From: Eustoma russellianum
Taxonomy: Eukaryota > Streptophyta > Magnoliopsida > Gentianales > Gentianaceae
Direction of reading: 5' to 3'
Assembly: GCA_036186865.1 (NCBI GenBank)
Contig: AP025041.1
Location: 40,076,463-40,140,462, forward strand
Length of the DNA: 64,000 nt
Position numbers and translations under genes: made by a program. The notes beneath the pieces are model-generated. The model did not search any database. It saw nothing but the letters and a program-made list of their open reading frames with translations, and had not been told where the DNA came from. Positions 21,912 to 32,343 of this stretch are shown one piece after another. Every line of letters begins with the position of its first letter. Within the stretch, counting starts at the first letter, position 1.

Positions 21912-22212
21912 GACATCGATCTCTCAAGCTGGGGACATCGATCGAGATGTCACTTCAGCCCCTGACATCGATCGATCGATGTCAGTCAGAGAGCTTCGAT
22001 CTCTAAACCAAAGGACATCGATCGATCGATGTCACTAACATCGATCGATTGATGTTGATCAGAACACATCGATCTCTAAACCAAGTGACATCGATCGATC
22101 GATGTCACTTCAGCCCCTGACATCGATCGATCGATGTCAGGCAGTGTCAAAACTGCAATCTTCTGGAGGACATCGATCTCTCCCTTCAAGGCACTTCGAT
22201 CGATCGATGTCC
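21912..22212 (+). repeat. GACATCGATCGATCGATGTC palindrome array in C 5' LTR
   Basis: Within about 300 bp there are four perfect copies of the 20-bp palindrome (near 21965, 22015, 22087 and 22119). Several variants are mixed in: ATCGATCGAGATGTC, AACATCGATCGATTGATGTT, and half-sites with CATCGATCTC. Several copies are followed by the same flanks (ACTTCAGCCCCT, TCTCTAAACCAA), so the array grew by local duplication. Each palindrome has three CpG sites. The array recurs in the 3' LTR (about 30521-30822) and in short form at 28024-28135. Confidence 0.92.
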
Positions 22213-22491
22213 CCCAGAATTCAAATTTTTTGAACGTTAGAACAAAATTCAAGGCAGATTTTTGAGGTTTTCTCTTTCCAATCTTCTTCAAACTTCTTGT
22301 GGACTTTAACCCAACCTATTACATGTTTCCTTGACTATTGTATACATGTCTAAGATTCTCTAGGGTGGCTATCCAAGATCAAATCACTCCATAGGGTGTC
22401 TAGAGATTATTTGGGCATTATCTTGACATTTTTGAAGGTGAAGACTTGGTGGAGAGCCTTAAAAACGTGGTGAACTTCATCTATAAATAGA

Positions 22492-22499
22492 GGAGGCTT
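22492..22499 (+). promoter_or_regulatory. Element C LTR TATA box
   Basis: TATAAATA in the context TCATCTATAAATAGAGGAGG, conserved at 31093-31100 in the 3' LTR. It is downstream of the palindrome array, as expected for the U3 promoter. Confidence 0.7.
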
Positions 22500-23125
22500 G
22501 GATGAAGCGATTACACACTATCAACATCATCTAGCTTTATTTTCCATTGTTGTATATTTTACTTGTAAATTTGTTTAAAGCTTGTCTAGCTTTTCTTTGA
22601 TCTTTATTATTGTATATTGAGAAAAAGAGAGTCAAGCACAAGAGGAACCACAAATATTTGATCTCTTGCTTGTGCTTAGACTTGTCAGAAAGTGTGAAAC
22701 TTACTATATTTTTTCAACCCACTGTGAGAAGTTCTTGAGGGAACTTTTGTTAAAGTTGTGAGGAAGCAAGAAATTGTTCTTGCTAAGAGCTGTAGTTGCT
22801 GTAGTTGCACAAGTGTGTTTTGTGCAAGAAGTTGTTGTTGTGGTTGCTTACACTAAAGTGTTAGTGTAAGTATTGCTGTGGTTGTTCTTATTGTTCATAA
22901 TAAGAAGAGTAGTTGTTGAAAATCCACTTTGGAAACAAAGTGGTAGTGGAGTAGATTCATTTACGATTCGAACCACTCTATATCCGGTGTACTCATTCAC
23001 TACTTCTCATCTCACATTCTTGCTCTGATTTTGAATATCCTTTTTGAGTTGAGCAAACGAGAAAATTCCGCAAAAGAGACAAACACTCTACTCACCCCCC
23101 TCTAGAGTGTATTTCGGACCTAACA

Positions 23126-23140
23126 ATTGGTATTAGAGCC
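23126..23140 (+). other. Element C primer binding site
   Basis: ATTGGTATTAGAGCC lies immediately after the 5' LTR, one base different from the usual plant copia tRNA-Met site. Confidence 0.85.
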
Positions 23141-23188
23141 TAACCTTGATTGCTTGGCCTATCTTTGCAAGTAGCAAGGTTAAAGATC

Positions 23189-24832
23189 ATGGCAATAACA
23201 ATCTCAACCTCAACCTCAACCTCTTCATCTCCTAAGCCTACTGCACTATTTTCCAGATCAAACACTAAAGCACCTATGTTTGATGCCCAAAATTATTCTT
23301 TGTGGAAATTTCGAATGATCAATCACTTGAAAGGCTGTGGATTTGATATATGGAGAGCCGTTGTCAAAGGAATTGAAGTTCCTATGATTACAAACTCAAA
23401 AGGAGAATCAATATTCAAAGATGAGGATGACTACACCGATGAAGAAAAGATAAGATTTGCAATTAATGGCAAAGCATTTGATATTCTCTCAAGTGCTCTC
23501 ACCACCACCGAGCTTATAAGCCTTCAAGGTCTTGAAACAGCCCATGAGGCATGGAAAAGGCTTGAAATGATACATGAAGGAACTGAGCAAGTAAGAATGG
23601 CCAAACGACTTATGCTCATGAAGGAGTATGAGATGTTCGGAATGAAAAGCGGTGAAAAGATTGAGGAGACAATCGATCGATTCACACGAATAGTGAATCA
23701 ACTCTCCATGGTGGACAAGAAAATCTCAAATGAAGACCTTGTCTCAAAACTCCTCAACTCTTCACCAAGAGAATGGACACCCAAAGTCACCGCCATCACT
23801 GAATCAAAGAATCTCAAGACTCTTACCCTTGATGAGCTATCCGGTAATATTCTTACCCATGAAATTCTTATTGATGAACAAAATAGGATGAACCCTATCA
23901 AGCCCGCACAAACATCACACAAAGGATTGGTGGTAGAGTCCGATAAATCGGATGAGGAAGTTGCTCTTATAGTAAGAAAATTTAGAAGAATGGCAACTAG
24001 AAATAAAGCTCAAGCAAGAAAGTTCTTCAAAAGACCATCTAAAGAAAAGGAAACAAGTGAAAATTGCTATAGATATGGTTGACCCGGTCATTTCATTGCC
24101 GATTACCACGTAAAAGACCCGCAAAAGCAAGAGAAGAAGGTCTTTCCTCAAAAGAAGAAAGCCCTCAATGCGGAGGTAACCACGCGGGATGATCTTCTTT
24201 CGGAATCGGAAGGAGAAGAAAGTGGAGATCAAGGTGTTGGACTTGTTGCAATAGTTGACAACTCAAAGATTCAACATACTTGTCTTATGGCAATTGAAGA
24301 TGATCTTGAGGTAAATCCTAATCCTTCGAATTTGCATGATGAAATAGGAGATTTGCAAGATGACTTTGAAAAATTGAATTTGAAGTATAAGCATCTGAAG
24401 AAATAATTCAAGAAATGCATCTTAGAAAATAAGAGCTTAAATGACAAGAATATTTTAATGTTTCAAGAGCATGACATCATACTCACCATGCATAAAACCG
24501 TAGTTCCTGAAAATGTAGAAATTAGAAAAGAATGTGAGAAACTAAAGTTAGACTTACAAAGACTAACAAATGGTAAAAACAATTTAGACATACTACTTGG
24601 AAATCAAAGAATTGGAAATGATAAATCCGGTTTAGGATTTAATTCTTCATCTTCTTCTATTAAACCTAAGTCCTTAAAGAAGAGGGTAAACAATACAAAA
24701 ATACAATAAAATTCATCACCTTCTAAACCAAAGCATGTACCCACTTGTTTTTATTGCAACAAACTAGGACATGTGAAGAAGGCATGTAGAGCTAGATTTG
24801 GAAGCACGTATGTTTGGAAGCCTAAGGGTTGA
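23189..24832 (+). pseudogene. Element C gag (UBN2-type capsid plus zinc knuckles), few stops
   Basis: Starts at the ATG 23189 (MAITISTST). Capsid-type UBN2 region at about 23270-23850 (FDAQNYSLWKFRM, AHEAWKRLEMIHEGTEQV, SSPREWTPKV, LTLDEL). The first zinc knuckle is damaged (CYRYG, then TGA at 24080-24082). The second half carries an acidic coiled-coil-like region and a good knuckle (CFYCNKLGHVKKAC at about 24745-24786). The WVPKG-like end follows, with TGA at about 24830. Further stops at about 24404 and 24707. As in B, the gag frame ends near a T-rich AG junction at 24896, after which the protease frame opens. Confidence 0.85.
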
Positions 24833-24896
24833 CAAACTAACCCTAAAGGACCCAATCATCAAAGGGTACCGATGCATAAATCTTTTGGTTTTGTAG

Positions 24897-27800
24897 GCTC
24901 TCAAGATAAATGGAGTAGCCAAAGAAGAAGGAACCAAATGGCTTATGGACAGCAGATGTTCAACACACATGACCGGAGACAAAACGTTGTTCACCAATCT
25001 CAAGCTCCAAGATGGTGGAACGGTGCATTTTGGCAATGGGAGAGCCAAAATCTTTGGACATGGAGAAATTGGTAACTCTTCTTTTACTATTAATAATGTA
25101 TTATATGTAGAAGGGCTTAAGTATAATTTGATAAGTGTTAGCCAACTATGTGATGCTAATTTTCAAATTGAATTTGTGAAAAGAAAATGTGTTGTGAAAA
25201 AAGAATGATAAGATTGTTTTTGAAGCTATACGTAAAAATGATTCTTACAAATTTAGCACACATGATTTGATATCAAAAAATGTTTCTTGCCTAGTTGCCA
25301 AAAATGATTTGACTCAACTATGGCATAGACGACTTGGACATATTAGTTTTAAAAGTTTTAAAGATATTTGCAAAAATGAAAAAGTCCAAGGTCTTCCAAA
25401 ATTGAATTTCGAAAACCATGGCTTATGTGACACTTGTCAAAAGGCAAAACTTGTTAAAACAAGTTTCAAGCCCAAAAGTGAAATCTCCACCACCAAACCT
25501 CTACAATTGCTTTATATGGATTTGTATGGGGATATTGGTACGGCAAGTCTAAGTGGAAAACATTACACCTTTGTGGTGGTAGACGACTTTTCTAGGTACA
25601 CTTGGGTAATGTTCTTAGCTAAAAAGAATGATGCATGTCAAGAATTTATAAACCTTTGTAAGAGATTAGAAAATCAAAGAGAAGACACAATTAAGGAAAT
25701 TAGAAGTGATAGAGGTGGTGAGTTTGATGGAGAATTTCAAGAATTTTGTATATCCAAAGGGTATGGACACAATTTTTCAGCTCCAAGAACTCCTCAACAA
25801 AATGGTGTTGCGGAAAGAAAAAATAGAACACTTCAAGAAATGAGTAGAGCCATGCTAAACGAATTTGAGCTACCCAAATATTTTTGGGCCGAAGCGGTAA
25901 ATATCGCTTGTCATGTGATCAATAGAGTTTATTTGAGACCTTTTCTCAAAAAGACTCCTTATGAGCTTTGGAAGGGTAGAGTACCAAATATTTGTTATTT
26001 CAAGGTATTTGGTTGTAAGTGCTTTATACTTAACACCAAAGATAACTTGGATAAACTCGACTTCAAAGCGGATGAAGGAATCTTTATGGGTTATGCTCAA
26101 AATAACAAGGCATTTAGAGTATATAATAAAAGAAGCATGAAAGTTGAAGAATCAATTCATGTCAAGTTTAGTGAACTCAATAAGGATAAATCAAACATTA
26201 ATGATGATAGTGATGATGAAATAATTGAAGTAAGCTATATAGAGAAATTTGAGAATCCAAAAGGTAATCTTGTTATTGACCTTAGGATTGATCCCCTTCA
26301 ACCTAAGGTTGAAGATGAAGAAGTAGGAGGGGATACCTCAAATTTACCGGATTCGTATAAGTATAGGAAAGATCACCCTAAAGAGTTGATATTAGGTTAA
26401 ACTAGCCAAGGCATAATGACTAGGAGAAAATTCAATGAAAATGCTTTCATTTCACAAGTTGAGCATAAAAATATAAAGGATGCAATAAATGATGAAGATT
26501 GGGTATTAGCTATGCAAGAAGAATTAAATCAATTTGAAAGAAGTGATGTTTGGGAATTAGTTGCTAAACCTAGTGATGATCCCGTAATTGGCACTAAATG
26601 GGTATTTAGAAACAAAATGGATGATAAAGGAAACATCACTAGAAACAAAGCTAGGTTAGTAGCCCAAGGCTATAGGCAAGAGGAAGGCATAGACTATGAT
26701 GAGACTTTTGCCCCCGTAGCTAGGTTAGAAGCTATTAGGATGCTATTAGCATATGCATACTATAAGGATTTCACACTATATCAAATGGATGTGAAATCCG
26801 CATTTCTAAATGGAATAATTCAAGAAGAGGTCTATGTAGCTCAACCACCGGGGTATGAAAATCATGATTATCCAAATCATGTTTTTAGACTCAAAAAGGC
26901 CCTTTATGGACTTAAACAAGCTCCTAGGGCTTGGTATGATAGATTAAGTAATTTCCTACTTGAGAATGAGTATTCAAGAGGAAAAGTCGACACTGCTCTC
27001 TTTATTAAAGAACAAGGAAACCATCAATTGCTTGTTCAAATTTATGTGGATGATATTATATTTGGTGCTACTAATGATTCTCTTTGTGAGCATTTTGCAA
27101 AATTGATGGAAGGAGAATTTGAAATGAGTATGATGGGTGAACTCAACTACTTCCTTGGTCTACAAATCAAGCAAACTCAAGATGGAGTGTACATATCTCA
27201 AACAAAGTATACAAAGGATTTGCTCAAGAAGTACAAATTTGAGGATGGAAGAAGTGTGAGCACTCCGATGAGCACAAGTACAAAGCTTGACAAAGACGAA
27301 ATAGGAAAGCCGGTTGAGGTAACAAAATATAGGGGTATGATTGGTAGTTTACTTTATTTAACCGCTAGTAGACTGGATATTTTGCATGATGTGTGCTTAT
27401 GTGCTAGATTTCAAAGTATGCATAAGGAATTGCATTTAGTTGCTGTTAAACATATCTTTAGGTATTTGAAAGGAACTTTGAATTTTGGTTTGTTTTATCC
27501 CAAAAATGGATGTTTTGATTTAAGGGGGTACAGCGACTCCGACTATGCCGGAAATCTTGTTGATAGGAAAAGCACCTGAGGGACGTGTCAATTCCTTGGA
27601 GATTGCTTGGTTTTTTGGTTCTCCAAGAAACAAAATAGTGTGTCACTTTCAACGGCGGAATCCGAATATGTATCGGCCGCTTCGTGTTGTGCACAACTAC
27701 TTTGGATGATCAATACTTTGAACGATTATAATATTAAGTTCGATAAAGTTCCCATCCTATGTGACAACACATCAGCCATAAGTATAGCACAAAACCCGGT

Positions 27801-27987
27801 TCATCATAGTAGAACTAAACACATTGAAGTGAGGCATCACTTCATAAAAGATTGCATTCAAAAAGGATTGGTATGCATTGAGTTTGTTCCAACAAATGAC
27901 CAACTATTGGATATTTTTACTAAATCTCTTCCAACTGAGACATTCGAATCAATTAGAACAAGATTAGGAATGATAAACAATGGTTAA
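24897..27987 (+). pseudogene. Element C pol: protease, integrase, RT, RNase H
   Basis: The protease frame opens at 24897 after TTTTGTAG. Its catalytic triplet reads DSR instead of DSG, followed by CSTHMTGD. One frame break lies near 25205. Integrase from 25267 (HRRLGH, CDTCQKAK, MDLYGD, SDRGGEFDG, TPQQNGVAERKNRTLQE) to TAA at 26398-26400. RT 26416-27579 (GTKWVFRNKMDD, MDVKSAFLNG, YVDDIIFGATN about 27046), with TGA at 27577-27579 inside the RNase H start. RNase H continues to TAA 27985 (SLSTAESEYV, RTKHIEVRHHFIKD). Stops are few and RT is intact. The DSR change would be expected to kill protease activity in this copy. Confidence 0.93.
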
Positions 27988-28023
27988 AAGGTTAAAAATG
28001 TCAAAAATACAGATTTCTGCATA

Positions 28024-28135
28024 CATCGATCGATCTATGTGGAAGTCTCAGAGACTGATGTCTCTTAAGACATCGATCGATCTATGTCCAGGACATCGAT
28101 CGATCGAAGTCCCAGACATCGATCGATCGATGTCA
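28024..28135 (+). repeat. C-family palindromes between pol and ORF3
   Basis: Four copies of the LTR palindrome or close variants in 112 bp (about 28024, 28070, 28093; a perfect copy at 28116-28135), beginning 36 bp after the pol stop. Flanking words differ from the LTR array, so this is not a leftover LTR piece. TATAAAAA follows at 28149-28156. Confidence 0.88.
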
Positions 28136-28148
28136 GCGGGACAGGGTT

Positions 28149-28156
28149 TATAAAAA
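28149..28156 (+). promoter_or_regulatory. Candidate internal TATA box for ORF3 of element C
   Basis: TTTATAAAAAC lies 14 bp after the last palindrome and about 200 bp before the ORF3 ATG at 28350, with a C/T-rich leader in between. The arrangement copies the LTR order (array, then TATA). Promoter activity is inferred. Confidence 0.4.
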
Positions 28157-28349
28157 CTGTGAAAACCCTCATTTCTTTATTTCTAACCTTCGAACCCTAA
28201 CATTCCTCCTGCAAAAAACATCCAGATTTCAACCCCAATCTCAAATCTTTCTCTCAAGCTCAATCTTTTCATTAATCCTACCCAAATCCACATCTATTTT
28301 CAAGTTCCAATCAATCCATCCAACATTTTCGTGCCCTAATCTTCTTCTC

Positions 28350-29785
28350 ATGGCCCTAAGAACGAAAAATCATCCCAAGAGGAAGAGAACATCTCAAGCA
28401 CAAAATCAACCACATATTCCAACGTGTTCTAGAACAACAGGACTAAGGAAGCAACCAGAGCCATCCTAAGAACATCTACTCCGTGAGGTTAGAGAAAGCC
28501 TTGGTATTCAAAATTTCCCTTGGCTTAAAACTGGAGAATATGAGAATGCACTGGCTGCACCTCTAGGTTCAGGAATATTCACTCACATCTCTCTTAGAGC
28601 TCAATTATTATTTGAAGAATGGGAAAGTAGCTAGAGGTCCACTATTCCATCGAAATTGCTCAAAATTGAGGACATTTTGAGTAGTGAGGAATTGAAACCA
28701 ATCATTGATTGGTTGCATGCTCAAAATGGATGTTTCTTTGGGATTCTTCTGAAATGAGTTCAATGTCTACTCGTTATACATGGATGTTTTATGCAAATCT
28801 TTGGATTGACTATCTAAATGGAAATGCGTTTTCTCTAAATTCGGTTATTGATGGTCAAGTAGTTTCATTTCACACCAAACAGATTAATGAAATTCTTGGT
28901 GCACCTGATGAGGGAGTCCAAGATTTCGATCCTTGGAAGTGATATTTTTACAAATACCAAGTGACCGAGGATGAAGTAAAAACCTTTCTTGGATTCCACC
29001 CTACGAAAAACACAAATAACATGCCTTTGGTTTATCGAGTTTTGCTTGCCATAGTTACTTTCTGTGTAAATAGAAAATCAGCAAAACTACCGAGCAACCT
29101 AGACTTTTATATTACCTACCGTATAGCCATGAGGGAACAAGTAAACTATGGAGAAGTTTTCTTTGAAAATGTGTTGGAGGCAGTTACCAAGAAATCAAAA
29201 GCACTTCCTTACAGTAATCTGATATATAGATTGTTGTCAAAGGTCGATATAGTGTTGGATGATGAGTATGAAGAGTCTATTACCAATAAGGATTATTACA
29301 CAAAGTTTAACATCCAGCAAATTCTTAAGTCAAGGAAGGAAGCGCAACGACGGGGTGGTACTCATGACTCTGAGGAAGATGAAGCTGAAAATGAGCCGGT
29401 ATTGCCTACACATCCTACTGAGCCAACCGTTGAACCCCAACCTAACCCTCAAAGTCCTACCTCCCGAATAGACAAAGGAAAAGCTCCAATGGAGGAAGAC
29501 AGTGACTCCGGGGATGAATTCAATGTTGAAGCTGAGATTGATGACATCCAACGTACTCTTGGTCAATGGGGAGAAGAATTGACAAAAGAGGCTGTTCGTA
29601 CAGATGATCTAGAGAAAGACTATAAGACACTCCAGGACCGTGTTAAAATGTTAGAAACAAAGGTGGACACTCAAGTCACAACACTACAAACAGAACTGGA
29701 CGTGCAAAAGACCAAGTACCAAAAGTTGAAAACAAAGCTCAAAGCGGCTCTTTCAGGATTGTGTTTTTCTTCCGATGAGGAGTAG
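28350..29785 (+). pseudogene. Element C ORF3 (env-position extra ORF), N-terminal part broken
   Basis: Begins with a basic patch (NHPKRKRTS, nuclear-signal-like), then NFPWLK and LLFEEWE. After breaks (TAA at about 28468, TAG at about 28632, a frameshift near 28725) come MFYANLWIDY, FSLNSVIDG and a TGA at 28940-28942. The last 274 residues (28961-29785) are open: LLAIVTFCVNRKS, DFYITYRIA, an acidic/proline linker, then a long coiled coil (about 29560-29760). It is homologous to B ORF3 over the MFYANLW-to-YITYRI region, but the C-terminus differs (coiled coil against glycine-rich). The function of this family is not established. The domain looks like the one named putative plant transposon protein. 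I see no membrane anchor. Confidence 0.72.
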
Positions 29786-30392
29786 TTCTTTATGGTTCCT
29801 CATTCCCTCGTAGTTATGCATAGCTTTGCAAGTTTGAGTTTACGTATTATCTCAAAACTTGACATTTCTTAATGGTATTTATCCTTTATTTTTTTCTCTT
29901 ATGTTTTGATGCTTTCAAAAAGGGGGGAGAAGTATTTGGAATTGTTGGCATGATTGGGCTTTAGCATGTTTGGGCATTGGATTTTGGCATGATTGTTTGG
30001 GCATTGGATTTGCTATATTTGGCATTGTTGGTTAAACATTACATGATTTAGTCTTGGCATGTTATAGCTTGGTATCCTAATGTCTCATCTTGATATGATA
30101 TTGGTGTTTTTGCATCACATAATTTAGCTTGAGAAGTTGAATTTAGTATAGCATGACATGAAGTTTCTTGATATACTTTACATATTGAAATGATGAAAAT
30201 GTGAAACTTGATGCATAGATTGAGGGGGAGCATTTTGGTATCACATTTTGAGTAGATTGAATGTTGAAATTTTTGATGTGTTCATATGATGAGGGAGCAT
30301 GAACTAAGGGGGAGATCAAGTTTAAATTGAAAATATATCATGTAAAATCATCTTTTGAATCATGGTTTTGAAATCATCAAAAAGGGGGAGAT
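29786..30392 (+). other. Element C 3' untranslated region with multiple polypurine tracts
   Basis: Purine tracts at about 29920 (AAAGGGGGGAGAAG), 30222 (GAGGGGGAG), 30290 (GAGGGAG), 30307 (AAGGGGGAGA) and 30379-30392 (AAAAAGGGGGAGAT), the last against the 3' LTR. Between them is low-complexity sequence with repeated TTGGCATGATTG/TTGGGCATTGGATTT words (29940-30020). Confidence 0.8.
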
Positions 30393-31756
30393 TGTTAAGT
30401 TGTAAAACATTTTGATGATGAAAAGATGTTTTGAATAAGTTAAATTTGTGTTTGATATTTGATGCAAGATGGGCAAATCACACTATGTCCAAAGATGGTT
30501 GAGATTGGAACTTACTGGTTGACATCGATCTCTCAAGCTGGGGACATCGATCGATCGATGTCACTTCAGCCCCTGACATCGATCGATTGATGTCAGTCAG
30601 AGAGCTTCGATCTCTAAACCAAAGGACATCGATCGATCGATGTCACTAACATCGATCGATCGATGTTGATCAGAACACATTGATCTCTAAACCAAGTGAC
30701 ATCGATCGATCGATGTCACTTCAGCCCCTGACATCGATCGATCGATGTCAGGCAGTGTCAAAACTGCAATCTTCTGGAGGACATCGATCTCTCCCTTCCA
30801 GGCATTTCGACCGATCGATGTCCCCCAGAATTCAAATTTTTTGAACGTTAAAACAAAATCCAAGGCAGATTTTTGAGGTTTTTTCTTTCCAATCTTCTTC
30901 AAACTTCTTGTGAACTTTAACCCAACCTATTACATGTTTCCTTGACTATTGTATACATGTCTAAGATTCTCTAGGGTGGCTATCCAAGATCAAATCACTC
31001 CATAGGGTGGCTAGAGACTATTTGGGCATTATCTTGACATTTTTGAAGATGAAGACTTGGTGGAGAGCCTTAAAAACGTGGTGAACTTCATCTATAAATA
31101 GAGGAGGCTTGGATGAAGCAATTACAGACTTTCAACATCATCTAGCTTCATTCTCCGTTGTTGTATATTTCTCTCATACTTGTAAATTTGTTTAAATCTT
31201 GTCTAGCTTTTCTTTGATCTTCATTATTGTATATTGAGAGAAAGAGAGTCAAGCACAAGAGGAACCATAAATATTTGATCTCTTGCTTGTGCTTAGACTT
31301 GTGAGAAAGTGTGAAACTTACTATATATCTTCAACCCACTGTGAGAAGTTCTTGAGGGAACTTTTGTTGAAGTTGTGAGGAATCAAGATGTTGTTCTTGC
31401 TAATAGCTGTAGTTGCTGTAGTTGCACAAGTGTGTTTTGTGCAAGAAGTTGCTGTTGTGGTTGCTTACACTAAAGTGTTAGTGTAAATATTGTTGTGGTT
31501 GTTCTTATTGTTCATAATAAGAAGAGTAGTTGTTGAAAATCCACTTTGGAAACAAAGTGGTAGTGGAGTAGATTCATTTACGATTCAAACCACTCTATAT
31601 CCGGTGTACTCATTCACTACTTCTCATCTCCCATTATTGTTCTGATTTTGAATATCCTTTTTGAGTTGAGCAAACGAGAAAATTCCGCAAAAAAGACAAA
31701 CACTCTNNNNNNNNNNTCCCCCCCCCCCCCCGCTAGAGTGTATTTCGGACCTAACA
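30393..31756 (+). repeat. Element C 3' LTR with assembly gap
   Basis: 1,364 bp matching 21784-23125 with scattered substitutions. Ten Ns at 31707-31716 are followed by a run of Cs where the 5' LTR has a short CACCCCCC run, so the gap is a sequencing or assembly failure in a poly-C tract. Confidence 0.93.
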
Positions 31757-31761
31757 AGAAG

Positions 31762-31826
31762 GAATAATGATGGAAAATTGAGAGGTTCGTAACGTTGTAG
31801 TCTTATGGATTAGCGGCATCAAGATT
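31762..31826. repeat. Duplicated unit U1, right part
   Basis: GAATAATGATGGAAAATTGAG through AGCGGCATCAA matches U2 at 37841-37900. Similarity stops at 31822, where element D begins. Confidence 0.75.
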
Positions 31827-32292
31827 TGTTAAGGAAATTGAGTGTGATGCAGAAAAAAGAATGTGCAACAGTGACGATCATGCAAAAGGCACAGGCGTGA
31901 ATCATGCTGAGCAAGAAGACCTGAAGTGGTTAGCTGATGAGGCAACAGCAGGGAGAGAGGTTTGAGATCGAATAACACTATCAGCAATCAAAGTGGTTCC
32001 ATGACAAAGAGGTGGAAGACTATAAAGAGAAAAACATGTGTAGTTAGTTAGAGGATAGAATTGTAATTGTGTATGGTAGATATTTTTTTGTTTTACTTGT
32101 ATAGAAAGAATATACGTGTGTATATAATGATCAAGCTACAGTGGAATGAAGTAGAGAAAAGTTTTCTCCCAAACTGTTCTGTGTTATCTTCTTCTGCATT
32201 CCATTTTTTTTTTGCTTTGTTCATCTTTTGCTCTTTATTATTTGGTTGATCTACTGTAAATCTGCAGATCAAATATGTCAAATGTCTTTTAA
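31827..32292 (+). repeat. Element D 5' LTR
   Basis: About 455-465 bp of non-coding sequence ending just before the PBS. The right edge is uncertain (TATGTCA at 32274-32280, or up to 32292). A TATATAA-type sequence occurs at about 32120. Confidence 0.55.
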
Positions 32293-32305
32293 TGGTATCA
32301 GAGCC
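32293..32305 (+). other. Element D primer binding site
   Basis: TGGTATCAGAGCC, the canonical plant copia site complementary to initiator tRNA-Met. Confidence 0.9.
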
Positions 32306-32343
32306 TAAACTACTGATCAATCTAGTTTGTTTTCTGATTAATT

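Larger units (their letters stand above)
21784..23125 (+). repeat. Element C 5' LTR
   Basis: 1,342 bp from TGTTAAG to CCTAACA. The palindrome array is at 21912-22212. A TATAAATA box at 22492-22499 marks the likely U3 end; the array lies 280-580 bp upstream of it. The downstream part has direct repeats (GTAGTTGCTGTAGTTGC at about 22792) and the ACTTTGGAAACAAAGT inverted repeat at about 22925. Confidence 0.93.
21784..31756 (+). mobile_element. Element C: Sirevirus-type copia with ORF3, inserted in U1
   Basis: 5' LTR 21784-23125, PBS, gag, pol, spacer with palindromes, ORF3, multiple purine tracts, 3' LTR 30393-31756. Target duplication AGAAG at 21779-21783 and 31757-31761. The empty site is preserved in U2 at about 37825-37850, which reads straight through AAGAAGGAATAATGATGG. 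Coding parts have few breaks, so this is the best preserved ORF3-bearing element in the window, but it is still not autonomous as read. Confidence 0.94.

Noticed and set aside
21912..22212. CRISPR-like appearance of regularly repeated palindromes
   Set aside because: The repeats lie in both LTRs of a plant retrotransposon, spacers are themselves repeated, and the context is eukaryotic.
22076..22291. Similar 71-residue minus-strand frames here and at 30687-30902
   Set aside because: LTR copies of element C reading through the palindrome array; not a gene.
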